A DNA stretch of 64,000 nucleotides from Leptodontidium sp. MPI-SDFR-AT-0119 (taxonomy: Eukaryota; Ascomycota; Leotiomycetes; Helotiales; Leptodontidiaceae). The position numbers were made by a program, and so were the translations under genes. The stretch is taken from the NCBI GenBank assembly GCA_020726505.1, contig JAHLEZ010000002.1:4216001-4280000 (forward strand). Direction: 5' to 3'. Positions 1 through 10,758 of this stretch are shown here, piece after piece (the stretch's first letter is position 1; every line of letters begins with the position of its first letter). The notes beneath the pieces were generated by a model. That model ran no database searches and was not told the DNA's origin. It saw nothing but the letters and a program-made list of their open reading frames with translations.

Positions 1-493
1 GGCGAGGCAGGCAGCTCGTATAGATTCGCAATGGCACGCACGAGGGCAGCGAAGCCAGCAGCGGATGATGCGAGACCGGCAGCGGTTGGGAAGTTGTTCT
101 CGGAGACGATTCGGAGAGGGAGGGTGGATATTTTAGGGAGAGAAGAGTCGGAGGCTTCGAGGGCGGTGCGGAGAGAGCGCAGTTCGCGGAAACATGCTTG
201 GGTTCGAGCGCCTGAGACGTCTTGTGGGGAGGAGTTGAGGACGAGGCTGTCTTCTGGACCGAAAGAAGAGGAGCATGCTGCTGTGGTGTGCGTGCGGAGA
301 TCAGCTTGAGAGAGTGTTACTGAGACGGAGGAGTTTGTTGGAAGGTTGAGTTTTGGGTCTCGCTTTCCCCAATATCTGAGATATTTTGTTAGTGGTGTTG
401 TCAAAAGGAGGGGTTGGTGGAGGGGTTTTACTTGACGACTGCGATGTTGACTGGGGCAGTAGTGCTGGCTTGGTAGATTTTCTGGTCTGCCAT
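1..493 (-). CDS. MVD1: Diphosphomevalonate decarboxylase, N-terminal part (cut by window edge)
   Basis: This enzyme makes isopentenyl diphosphate by ATP-dependent decarboxylation of mevalonate diphosphate, the last step of the mevalonate route to sterols. Exon 1 is 432-493 and starts at an ATG whose product begins MADQKIYQASTTAPVNIAVV. A 56-bp intron (376-431, GTAAAA to CTCAG) splits the Lys codon of the family signature KYWGKR. Exon 2 runs from 375 to the window edge and carries NLPTNSS and the GHMP-kinase ATP-binding loop NNFPTAAGLASSAAGFAAL, both diagnostic. About 145 residues of an expected ~390 are present; the rest lies outside the window. The gene is divergent from the heme lyase gene, with 263 bp between the two start codons. 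The identification is firm. Confidence 0.95.
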
Positions 494-756
494 ATTGAAA
501 GTTCAATTACCGCCGAGAAGATGAGTAAACGCCGGGGCAGTATTGAAGCTTTAGATAGTCAAGGAAAGCTTGTGATGTTGTGACTTTTGATATTGCTTGG
601 TTCAGAAGGGGGGTGGAAATTGGAGGCGGTCTGCACCAACCAATCGGCGAGTTGATTTCAAATGGCCGACATCCAGGGTCCTGACCAGAATAAAACATAT
701 TTCTTGAAAGCATCGTCGAAGCTTCAACTGCCTGGGCACTTATACTTGTACACAAC

Positions 757-1618
757 ATGTCGAAAGAGACGGAAACCCCACCAGAAACATGCCCAGTTGA
801 TCCAGCTACTCGCGCGGCATGGTTGAAGAACAATCCGGGGGGCAAACCGGCCGTCTTCCCAGGAATAACGAAGGAAGCAAGCCAGGCCGGTGAAGGAAAC
901 AGCTGTGATTCGAAAACAATCGACCAAACACCGCCTCCTCCCAGACGCAGTTTCTTCTCGCGCTTCACAACTCCTATACCACCTCCATCCGATGCGCCTA
1001 AGACTCTCGGGCTAGACCGTGAAGTATCAACGATTCCGAGAGCTTCCCCAGTTAATAACGAGGAAGGCGCAAAGCCCGCGAATAGTGAGAAGGAGAGCGG
1101 AGTTAGTGAGAGTGGGAATTGGATATATCCTTCTGAGAAAATGTTCTTTGATGCTATGAAGAGGAAGGGTTATGCGAGTGAGGCGAACGATATGAAGACT
1201 ATTGTACCGATTCACAATGCGGTCAACGAGCGGGCGTGGAAGGAGATCAAGGAATGGGAGAGGCCGTACGGAAGCGAGCAGAAGTACGAAATTTCCAGAA
1301 ATCTTTGAAATAGCTGGACCTGACTAATTGGCTCATAGATGCGGTGGACCGAAACTCCATTCCTTCCTAGGACTTTCCCAGACTCTGAGTCCCAAGGCGC
1401 GATTCAATACCTGGTTGGGATATACGGCGCCATTCGACAGACACGACTGGGTGGTAGATAGATGCGGCACGAGAGTGGATTATATCATCGACTTTTACGC
1501 TGGAAGGAATGATGGGACAGGGAACGGAAAGCTCAACTTCTTCCTGGATGTAAGACCAAAGTTGAATACTTGGGAGGGCTGGAAAATGAGAGCATCGAAG
1601 ATTGTTGGTTTGGCTTAG
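757..1618 (+). CDS. CYT2: Holocytochrome c/c1 synthase (cytochrome heme lyase), Cyt2-like
   Basis: A mitochondrial intermembrane-space enzyme that attaches heme to apocytochrome c or c1. Exons are 757-1283 and 1339-1618, separated by a 55-bp intron (GTACGA, branch CTGAC, acceptor CATAG); the product is 268 aa. A CPV heme-regulatory motif is at residues 12-14. Family blocks follow: NWIYPSEKMFFDAMKRKGY, then IHNAVNERAWKEI containing the heme-ligand His (residue 153, matching His154 of human HCCS), then PFDRHDWVVDRCG, then FFLDVRPKLNTWEGW near the C-terminus. The opening CPVDPATRAAWL resembles Cyt2 (cytochrome c1 lyase) more than Cyc3. The family is certain; the choice between the two yeast paralogs is an inference. 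The gene is convergent with the RUS-family gene, with 292 bp between stop codons. Confidence 0.88.
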
Positions 1619-1910
1619 TGTATGATGATTGGTCATTGGAGTTCGTGATATGGATCTCAGAGGGAATCTCCGCTTCGTCGGATTGGTGTATCATAGTGGT
1701 TGAGAGTGTATGTTCGTTGTACATTATGAGATGTTGTAAGATCTTACTATGGTAGGCTAGAGGGCTATTTAACGGTTCAGTCGGACTGAAAATAGGTATG
1801 AAATATGAGCGATGGAGCAATAAAGAGAAAGAGAAAGGGAAGTACTATATTCAAGCAAGACTCGATTCGGATATTCAGGAGCTAACTATACACCACTGCT
1901 GCATTCTCAC

Positions 1911-3628
1911 CTATCTCGAATGCCACTGCTCTTTGAGATGCTTAGGTCTCCTAATCCTCACCCCAGACTTAGTTTCCATAGCTCCTGTATCCAGATCCCA
2001 CCCAAGTTCGCCCAATCGTTGAAATACTTCTCCATCAATGCTTCGAATATAAACGGCTGTTCTCTCCAAAGTCTCCAACAATTTCTCGTTCGCGAGCTTT
2101 CCCTCCTTTGCGAAGAACAGTGCGAACATCCAAGCTGACAGCATATCACACGTCTCCGCACCATCCTCCAGTACCACCAGGAAGGTCTTCTGTGGCTCAT
2201 CATACCAGATGATATACTTCTCATGCTTGAAGACCTCAAAGAGCTGACTGATCGTGGAACTATTTTCAGTGACTTGGCTGCCAGTAATTGTGTTGCCTTT
2301 GCTGAAGCATTTGACAATGGCTCCGAAATCCACACCAAGTTTGCAGTACCCAAGAACCTCCCCTTTCCATCTCAGCACGCCATCCCGTTCAAATACTCTC
2401 TCCTGAAGCTTGATTGCCCCAGGTTCCGGCCATTGCATGGCATCTGGTACTGGGTTGTAAGATTTGCTGTGTTTCTTTACATCTGGTACCTGTTCCACCG
2501 CTGTGGATATCTGCTCTAAAATATGGGAGAATATGAGGTTCGCCCGCTGTCGATTGATAGTTCGCATGCAGACAGCTCTTACTGCGAGGTAATTGGTACC
2601 GAGATGTATAGCAAGAAGGAAGATAAGTGCAGTCCATGTAGCAGTTTTAGAAGTGATATGAGAGACCACAATACTTCCAACGAGCATCCCTAGAAGGGAA
2701 ATAACAGTCTCCTGACTAGAGTCTTTCTGTTTTCAAATTAGTTATCAAGAAGGTAGAAGTAACGAGCCCAGGAGAAACATACAGCATTCAACTCCCCCAG
2801 ATTTCCCTGCGTAGCAAAATGAGCACTGAGAGAAGCCTTCGAACTCCCAGCTGCAACACCACATAACGATCTAAGGACACTGGATAGACTTAAAAGGGCA
2901 ACCCTCGAAGCTTTCGGGAAAGCTGGTGATAGACAATCTAGGATCATAGCAGCGTCATTGAAGACATCTGCTGCCAGTCGGTACATCTTGCATTCTGGCT
3001 CCAGTGAAGTCCCGAGCCTGTGAGCGAAGAGGATGGTTGCTATTCTACCCATGCTTTCCTGCAGGACCGAGAGGAGGAGAGCAGCTGTTGGCGAGGCGTG
3101 GGAGTCACCGACTCCGATTCCTGTAATATTTTGAGTATGATGAGTGAAATTGGACGAGGAAACATACCTTCGAGAACAGCCCGTGATGACAGCATTCCAG
3201 CAATAGAGCTCGAGAAAGCCTGTAAAGAGTCCTGCCCATCATTTAGCTCTGCCTTCTCTGAGAGCATTGAGAATTCTCACATAAATTTGGTATCTGATGT
3301 CTGTTAGCTGTATCCCAGCAATAAAATGAGTGCTCAAACGTACTCGAGATAGTCACTCGTGACACTATGCGGATACCCAGCTGGCAAGAAGACGTTCAAG
3401 ACACTCTTAACATAGCTATTTGCATTCTCGGGGATCTATTCATTAATTAATTTCAATAATCACACGATAGTTTCAAAAACTTCGGGAAATGTATAAATAA
3501 CTTACCACGATATCAATCCTTTCTCCTTTCTCCCCAGCCGGACTCTTGACATACGTCGCCACGACATTATTGGCCTTGTCTATCTCCTGTATTTCGAGGA
3601 GGGATTCGGAGAGTGGTTTTTGTGCCAT
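1911..3628 (-). CDS. RUS-family protein (DUF647, Root UVB Sensitive-like)
   Basis: Six exons read on the minus strand: 3506-3628, 3344-3435, 3281-3293, 3168-3231, 2783-3120 and 1911-2726, giving 481 aa. All junctions are GT-AG and the frame closes exactly. The third exon is only 13 nt. The family blocks are AGYPHSVTSDYLEYQIY, then DSLQAFSSSIAGMLSSRAVL, then GIGVGDSHASPTAALLLSVL, then GTNYLAVRAVCMRTINRQRA. This order is typical of DUF647/RUS proteins, known in plants for vitamin B6- and UV-related phenotypes; their fungal role is not established. Hydrophobic stretches around SIVVSHITSKTATWTALIFLLAIHL suggest membrane association. The start ATG opens MAQKPLSESLLEI. The family is firm and the function unknown. 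Confidence 0.88.
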
Positions 3629-4386
3629 TGTAGAAGTGTACGAGATCTATTTGCATGGCTTTCAATTTGTGTATTGGCGAAGGATGGGTCGTCACATTGT
3701 GGTTGTGTTAAATAATATATCGGAGATAGATGGGAAGCTAGGTTCGGATAATTGCAGAAGGCTTCTTTTCGCCTCCAGCCCAGGCGAGACGAGACCACGA
3801 TGTGATAGGTAGCCTCACATGGTTGCACAGGTTGATATTCGGCGACCGAATGACGATGATAGCCTTGTCTCCTGTCATTGGCTCTGTAAGATGTTACTTG
3901 TAATGATTGCTCGGTCACAAAAGATTAAGTAAGAGCAAACGGCGAGTATCAGCTATAAATTAAGGAACGCGAGTGCATATTGGATGAACACTCAAAGAGG
4001 CTGGTTTGTAGGCTTAGGAGATTGGTTTTCATAGCTTATGTACAGGTCACTAATCTTGCTACAGATGAGTGACTAAATGACCCCTAGAAAATGAGCCTCA
4101 AAGGAATTGCCCGAGATTGTCACAGCTCAAGCAATTGCGCGCTCCTCTTCTCATCACAGTCTATATGCCTGTTCTGCTCCGACCTTTGTCAAAACCATTG
4201 GGGGTCTGCACACCCCATATCATGTCCTGCATCCCGCATTATCACCCTCGTTTCATCATCCCATGACATGATATGATAGAAGAAATGCATCTCTCGTCCC
4301 GCGCGGCGTGGGGTATAATTAATTTGCTTTTTCCCTCCCCACAAGTCTATTCACATAGCTCTCCTCAACTCTTCTCAATAGCCAAC
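3629..4386. other. Intergenic, upstream of RUS-family gene
   Basis: Contains the 5' flank of the RUS-family gene and the 3' flank of KGD4, both on the minus strand. Short open frames on either strand start without a good ATG and resemble no family. No repeat or RNA gene was seen. Confidence 0.5.
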
Positions 4387-4850
4387 TCAGCAGACCAATG
4401 TAGCTCCACCGGTCTCGATTGCGTCGATCTCAGAGAGATCAATGGGCTGTCTTCGGAAGCGTGCGGGCAACTCGCTGCGGTCGAAGAACTCGCCCTTAGC
4501 AGGAGTAACTGGGCCCAGAGACTGTCCAGAGAGGGAACCCAGAGTTCCATCTGCGGACTTGGAGCGGCCAAGAGGGCCGTGTTGCTGGGCTTGTTGTCTG
4601 TAGGAGGAGAAGGATGCAGAGGAGGACTTTTGTTGGGAAGATGCGAAGTCTGCTGGGAGCTCGTGTGTGGGAGAGGCTGGATGAGCGTGAGGGGTGTGGT
4701 CGATCGAAGCTGTTACTTTATCAGTTGAGCTCTTCGAATAGAACCAGCGACTGGAAACATACAAGGAATCGAACGCTTCCCCAGGAACTTGATCAAAGGA
4801 GTGCGCTCAGCAGCTGCCGAGGCCTGCCGGAGACACTTGGTCGCGAACAT
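4387..4850 (-). CDS. KGD4: 2-oxoglutarate dehydrogenase complex subunit 4 (KGD4/YMR-31, MRPS36 family)
   Basis: A small mitochondrial adaptor that tethers the E3 (lipoamide dehydrogenase) subunit to the 2-oxoglutarate dehydrogenase core; older annotations call it a mitochondrial ribosomal protein (YMR-31/MRPS36). Exons are 4763-4850 and 4709-4387, with a 53-bp intron; the product is 136 aa. The N-terminus MFATKCLRQASAAAERTPLI is basic and presequence-like and leads into KFLGKRSIPSSIDHTPHAHP. The C-terminus has the family core ELPARFRRQPIDLSEIDAIE followed by TGGA. The frame stays open upstream to 4922 without another ATG, so the ATG at 4850 (context AAG-ATG) is chosen. The middle is Ser/Gln-rich and low complexity. 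Confidence 0.85.
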
Positions 4851-5996
4851 CTTGAAAGCGAAACTTGGTTTGAAAGAATTCGAGATAGAGCTGGCGACTG
4901 GTTTCCAGGATCCTGCGGACAAAGCTGTGCGTGCTTCTGTTGTCTTGTGGTGGTCTTATTGACGTCGAGATTATTCGGGGTGTTTTTGTGCGGGTGCGGA
5001 TGGAGGCTGGAGCTCTTTATGCTTGTGAATCCGAGGGCTCCGCCTGCACGGAGTTGACTTTAGCGGCTCGGTAAAGTCTACGGAGGTTGCGGCAATGGGG
5101 GAGAGGAGCTTTTTTTCTTTTTTTGACGTGGCACAACAATCGGATTTCTGGATGCAAGGCTTTACTGGTTGGAACTCTGCACTAATATGATTTTCGCAGG
5201 TTAGAATTGGGTGCACTTTGATCCGGGTGTCAAGGCTGCATGAAAAGATAGAGTGAGGGGAGATAAATTCACAAAGCATACGAGCATAATATCGAAAGGT
5301 GCATGATAAGCGGCCAGCACCGACGAGCGAAGACGGAGTTCCCCCATGAGGCATTCATAGCCTAAATAGCCTAGGGTACGGTGCGGTACAGTGCAGTAGT
5401 GCTGGAGTAGCAGAAGCTTCCGTGCATCTAATGGCGTGATAGAGAATTTGCATGGGGGTGGATGAGGTTTCATAGCATCATTTTGGGTGGTCATTGGCTT
5501 GCAATCTTGCTACCACCTGCAAAGTTCTTCCCCACATGCAGTGACCCCAATTTTTTGGCTGCATGCTGGACTTGGAATGGTTGCCCTTCTGCAGGAGTTC
5601 GCTGCGAAGTGAGTGATCTAGACCTAAAAGACACTTGGTGCGCTGGACGTTGGAGCATGTTGTCTGATACCCCCAGCACATCGACAACTCATCTTCTGGT
5701 ATCAACTTATTGTTGGCTTTTAGTGGAGATTTGAATTGGAGCATGCCGAAGTTCGGGGTCAAGAGTGGGATGGGAATTTCAAAGCAGATGTGATTGGATA
5801 CCCATATGGGCTTTTTATTCCTAGAGTTGACAAAACAACTTGGTCCCTTCCACTTCCTTCCAAAGGAGGAAACTCTGTCCCAACACCTTGTTGTGACAGA
5901 ATTCCAAAATACCATTTTCAAGTCCAAGAAAAGGAAACCCTCCCATCCACCCTGAAAACCTGGTCTCCGTTCCATCAATTCATGACTGCCGAGTTC
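4851..5996. other. Intergenic, KGD4 promoter side
   Basis: KGD4 upstream region, then the downstream flank of the first HsbA-like gene. It has a T-rich tract with a TGACGTG (CRE-like) core near 5124-5130. Open frames here lack homology signatures and good starts. No gene was recognised. Confidence 0.5.
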
Positions 5997-6663
5997 TCAT
6001 GCGAAATAGGCGATAGCAGCATTGAAGTCGTTGTCAATCTTCGTCTTCTGAGCAGTGCCTTGAGCCTTGGTATCAGCAGAGGCAATAGCGATGAGGGCGT
6101 TAGCGAAGTCATCGGTCTCAGACTTCAGGGTGGCGAGATCCTTTTGAACAGTTCCAGTGAGGTTGTCGGCTGCGAATTGTGCCTTCTTCTTCTCGGCAGC
6201 AGCAAGGGAAGCCTCAATGTCGGGGATCAACTTGTCGATTGCAGCAATGACGGATTTGGAGTCTGCAGAAGATTGCTGAGATGATGCCTTGGCATCAGTG
6301 GTGCCCTGCTTGATGGAGTCTTCGAGTTTGCTCTCGGCGTTGAGAACTACAGAGGATCTCAAATTAGTTTTGCCATTTCCAAAGAGAATCGTGAAATTTC
6401 TAATCTCCAGTCCATGATGTGGCTTCTATGAGAAGCTCTCTGAACCCTCTGAAATTGATGTTTGAGAAGAAACACCTCAAGGGGTACTTACTGGGAATGG
6501 CATTAGCAACGCCTCCGTTGTAGTTGTTGAAAGTGGCTGTTAGAGCCTTGACATTCGAGTCAATAGTGGAGATATCGTTCAAGATAGTTGCAGCATCTCG
6601 CTTGCCAACAGTAAGTGCTGATGCAGCAGTAATGAAGAAGAGGATGTTCTTGATGGCAACCAT
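5997..6663 (-). CDS. HsbA-like secreted hydrophobic-surface-binding protein, copy A
   Basis: Exons are 6492-6663 and 5997-6346, with the intron at 6347-6491 (GTAAGT to TGTAG); the product is 173 aa. It begins with a signal peptide MVAIKNILFFITAASALTVG followed by a KR dibasic step. The mature part is an all-alpha, Ala/Asp/Thr-rich cysteine-free chain (blocks RDAATILNDISTIDSNVKAL and SADSKSVIAAIDKLIPDIEA), as in the HsbA / cell-wall galactomannoprotein domain. HsbA of Aspergillus binds hydrophobic surfaces and recruits cutinase; the role here is inferred. It is a tandem paralog of the gene at 8482-9129, with a TATA element 128 bp upstream of the ATG. Its intron lies inside an Ile codon after the first IP motif, where copy B has none. 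Confidence 0.85.
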
Positions 6664-8481
6664 TTTGATAGAAAGTGATGCGGCTTTGAGGAAGGTCGAA
6701 TGGGGGAGAGCAGTGAATGTGATTCTTTGTGGTGATTGTGGTGATTGTGATGAGAGTATGAGAATAGAAGAGAGACAGACATCTGGACCCTTTATATATT
6801 TCAAAAGAACCTCGGAATGAAGACATCATCACGAGCACCAAGCAACCCTTCTCAGGGGAGATCAGTGAGAATAGCTTGCTGTCCTTTGCACTGCTTTAGA
6901 CTCGTGGAATTCCATGCTGTGTTAATTTGCTCTTAACTGTTATAGGTGAAGATATTCAACTGGAAAGGTCTTGGGGGAGGAAGCCAATGCAAAGAAATCA
7001 TGTCTCGCACAAGTTACTACCTCAACTTGGAGGTGAAGTTGCTGATTTTGCTGTGGCCTCTCCCTCCTCGAACCGTTCAACCCCGCCCCCGACCCCGCAT
7101 CAAACACTTTAGGATATGTTTTCTTCAAATTTCCCCTTGAAGCTATGAATAATTGAAGCTGATTCTGGGGTCTGCCAGTCGATCAAGCACAAATCGAGTA
7201 TAGTGTACCCCGGGCTTCATTTTCTAGCCTTGCGTTGGGTTCAAACTGAAAGCAAAAGTTTTACTGCCGCTTGAATTACAGAAAAGAAGAAACAGACCTG
7301 ACTGGACATTTTGAATATACATTCCTCAGAATTGAATTCTAAAAGCAGCAAATGCAACATGACTAGATAACTGATCCTCGGGCCAGACCGTACGAAGCCA
7401 TGCGGCTCACTCGGAAGCATGGCAGATCAAGCTTTGAAACGGAATAGAACGCAAAACTACCGAGCGCTACCACACCTCAAAAGCAGCTTAGAACGTGGGG
7501 AAAATCTCCCTCGTCACGCAAGAAATGAGGTTATACTCAGCTGCCTCGGAGTTTTCTGAACCTGAGAGCTTCTTTGGAGGGGATCAAGCGGCAGGATACT
7601 TCCTGACAACCAGCCTGTGACCTTTTAGCAAATTATTCGAACGGTGAAGGATCGAGGCCGAGGATGAACGAATGAAGTAAAATCAAACTTGCCAGTACAA
7701 CTTGGCTATTGAACTGCCGAGGCTGCCTGCACCACGGCCTCACTGCCGATCTCCACAGAGGGCAGTTCGGGTTCTCTCCTTCAACTGCAACATCGTGGAG
7801 TACTGTTTCCAGTTTGCAAAGACATAGCTGCAAAATAAAGAAGAAAGTCTACCTTGTCCGTCAAAGCCCTGTAAGGTAAGCTCTGGAATCTGAGGAGAGT
7901 GTCGAGTCCAGGCGTTTTTAGCTCAAGTGGCTCTCTACGGCCTCGTCATGTAGCGCAGGTCTCAACATTCTACATTCTGCGAGAACGCGAAAAAAAGAAA
8001 ATCTCCATGGAACAACAGGCCATGTCTGAAGTGCAGAGCAAAGGTGTGAGAAACATATCGGTTCCTAGCTTGTCCTTCTCCCGAAAAGAAGAAAGCTTGG
8101 TGGCTCTTGTGTTTATCCAAGGACTGACTGTAATTTGGGACCATCCGATTGGCCAGTCGAACATCACTAGATCGCCACCTTTCGCTCTGAACTTGAAATG
8201 GCGAGCTTTTGGTGCGGTATTGGCCATGCGAGAAAGCCGGCATCAAGATTGCAAATTACGGCGAAAGGACTTGCGTGGGAATACTATTGAGCATTCATTT
8301 TTTGAGCTATATTTACCAACGTTTCCCCGCCCGTCCAAATATTTCCCAGAATCTCCACTACTACAACCACAAAGCCCGAGAAAGCTCAAACAACGAAATA
8401 CAAGTCCATAACCCGCAGTGACTGCATTTTTCTTGGCTCCACACTGCCAAATCCATCATGCCCACTGGTAATACTTGTGAC
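6664..8481. other. Promoter region of HsbA copy A and spacer to copy B
   Basis: This 1.8-kb non-coding stretch holds the promoter of copy A and the 3' flank of copy B. It has a C-rich block at about 7078-7100 that recurs upstream of copy B, CCTCGGA at 6810 and 7544, and GCCGAGG near 7716. The longest open frame (7899-8411 +) starts at GTG and has no family features. Confidence 0.55.
6791..6799 (-). promoter_or_regulatory. TATA element of HsbA copy A
   Basis: On the minus strand the sequence reads ATATATAAA, 128 bp before the ATG at 6663. A pyrimidine-rich, CAC/ATC-repeat leader follows. A strong TATA box fits a highly regulated secreted-protein gene. Confidence 0.5.
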
Positions 8482-9129
8482 CTATGCGGCAAAGGCAGCG
8501 ATAGCAGCGTCAAAGTCGCTGTCAATCCGTGCCTTTTGAGCAATACCCGCATCCTTTGTATCTGCGGAAGCGATGGCGATAAGTGCATCAGAGAATGCGT
8601 CAGTTTTTACTTTGAGATTGCCAAGGGTAGTGTAGACGGTAGACGTGAGACCATCTGCAGCGAACTGAGTCTTCTTGGCAATTATTGCTGTGAGGGATGC
8701 CTCGACTGTTGGAAAACATGGAGTCAGTATTTCTCAGTCAGGTAGGATCTCAAAGCGTCAAGTCATCTCAAGTCCTGTCCTGCCTGGATTACAACACCAT
8801 GGAGAGGGAAAGACTGGACAATACTTACTGTTGGGAATCAAGGTATCAATAGCCGCGATCACGGATTGAGAATCGGCTGAGGTCCCTTGGGGCGTAGCTT
8901 GGGCATCGGTCGTTCCTTGATCGATAGCAGCTTCGAGGTTACCCTCGGCCGTGACGATGGGGATCGCTGCCAGAATACCACCGTTGTAGTTGTTAGTGGC
9001 GGTTGTCACCGCTTGCACATTTGTGTTGATAGCGGCAATGTCATTGAGAATAGTAGCGGTGTCTCGTTTCCCGATGGTGAGCGCCGAGATTGCTGTAGCA
9101 AGGAAGAGGAGGTTCTTAATGGCGACCAT
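8482..9129 (-). CDS. HsbA-like secreted hydrophobic-surface-binding protein, copy B
   Basis: Exons are 8829-9129 and 8482-8705, with the intron at 8706-8828 (GTAAGT to AACAG); the product is 174 aa. The signal peptide MVAIKNLLFLATAISALTIG is almost identical to that of copy A. The mature part carries RDTATILNDIAAINTNVQAV and SADSQSVIAAIDTLIPN, and the C-terminus DSDFDAAIAAFAA matches copy A's DNDFNAAIAYFA. It is a clear tandem duplicate of 5997-6663 in the same orientation. Its only intron is phase 1 in the Ile codon of LIPN-I-EAS; the aligned site in copy A is uninterrupted. It is likely secreted and wall- or surface-associated. Confidence 0.85.
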
Positions 9130-10758
9130 TTTGACTTTTTGAAAAGGTTTGAAGACTTCGTGAAGATGTTGACTTGTGTGAGGATGTTAGAATATCTAGG
9201 GAAGTTCAGACCATTTTATATCCCTTCGAAGCCTCGGAAGAGACAGCATCACAAGCATGAAGAGTGCCCCTTTCAATGATAGAGGGAGAAGAGACGGTCA
9301 TTCCCCTCTTGCCAACCCAGTTTTCAACAGGTCTGGTACCCTACTCCAATGCATCAACTCCCAGGGCACGGAGTTGTTGCCCAGGTAAACACTACAGCCG
9401 ACACCTTGTACTAATGAAAACACGAAAATGCAAAGAAGACCTTGTTTGAGAACTCGACCCCGCCCCGACCCCCGCGTTGAGAGTTGAGTTTTGAGTTTCG
9501 CCGGACTTGAGAACCAGATAGGCGATTCTCCACGAATATATTGACAGCTCAATATTGTCTGGGTAGTCACTAAACCAACCATTCAACCCCTGGGCTTACT
9601 GGAGAACACGGCAAATCATTCCCCAAAACAAGAAATGATGCAGGAACCGCCGAGGGACCCATGGCAAGTCCGGGGAAGTTGAAGTGTGGGGAAATGAGCA
9701 AGAAGACGCTAGAACTGAGATTGTTCAGAGCCTCGGAGAGTTAGGTAGAGCTGCTGCCACAGGAATCCAACACTTGCGGAGACATGTGCCGGACCAGGAT
9801 TCTCCACATCGTGCGGATAAATGAAGAATTTAAGCAAGTAATACCGAGGACGAGAGGAAAGATAGAAGAGTCCAAACTATTGCTTCCCAACTGCCGAGGT
9901 TGGCACGTGAATTTAGCTTATGAGGATGGCCCCATGGCAGTTGAAGCTCAGAAGCCAGAGATCCGAAGAGCTCCAAGTGAGGTCAGTGATACCCTTGAAA
10001 TAGAAAGAAGATGAAGATACCGAATACCGGGAAAGTCGTTGTGTCTACGCAGCAACCGTTCTGTTTCCTTGGCCCCTGAATGAGTTTGGCGCGGATTGAT
10101 CTTTCCGTCGCGATTCTTGCTTCGAGAACGGACCCTGAAGTCTCACTTGCTCCACATTGTCATTTAGAAGAAAGATATACCTATAATTGGAAGCTGAGCA
10201 ATGATACTTACCTGGAAAATCGTCAGAGTTTGTGTGTTGTAGTATAATATTTGTAAATGTTGCGAGGAAATATGGCGAGGCTTGGCGGCCGAACTTTATC
10301 CGCCAACACCATTGGCCAGACCTCACATCACCCGAAGCCTTTGATGAGACTTTTGCACAACACCCACAAGAACTTATTGAATACCTATCATTCAAACATG
10401 AAATGCTAAAGAACTCTATCGCATAAGTTACAGGATATCAATATTTTGGGATGGGCCAGAGCTTGGTTGTGGACACATCCAGGCGTCAGTGACTTTGACT
10501 CACAGCAGTTGTTGCATTTGTAGGTGAGCAGTACAACCCGTAGGTCCACCCATGATTGTCTTTGGGCGTTTTAATACTGAACTAGCAAGGGGATTAGCTT
10601 ACTTGCCGGAAACTTCACCATCTGATCGAGAAAGTCAGGTGAATTCGCGAACCTCCGACCCAGTGACTTTCTCTTCAAGAGTTGCCTTTCCGGTTCCATC
10701 GACACGTTCCTGAATCCTGACCCTGTTCTATCTTCGTCAACTATATCTGAACTTTCCC
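9130..10758. other. Promoter region of HsbA copy B and spacer to MED18
   Basis: Non-coding. It carries CCTCGGA at 9232 and 9731, GCCGAGG near 9650 and 9889, and a C-rich block at about 9451-9474 like that of copy A. Open frames on both strands start at non-ATG codons and look spurious. Confidence 0.5.
9214..9220 (-). promoter_or_regulatory. TATA element of HsbA copy B
   Basis: TATAAAA on the minus strand, 85 bp before the ATG at 9129. It corresponds to the TATA element of copy A. Confidence 0.5.

Noticed and set aside
4850..4922. N-terminal extension of KGD4 to 4922
   Set aside because: The codon there is TTG; the ATG at 4850 gives a normal mitochondrial presequence.
7899..8411. 170-aa plus-strand ORF between the HsbA genes
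   Set aside because: Starts with GTG, has irregular composition and no family or signal features; lies in promoter/3' flank DNA.
10045..10395. 116-aa minus-strand ORF upstream of MED18
   Set aside because: Begins at TTG, no conserved motif, cysteine/serine-rich chance frame.
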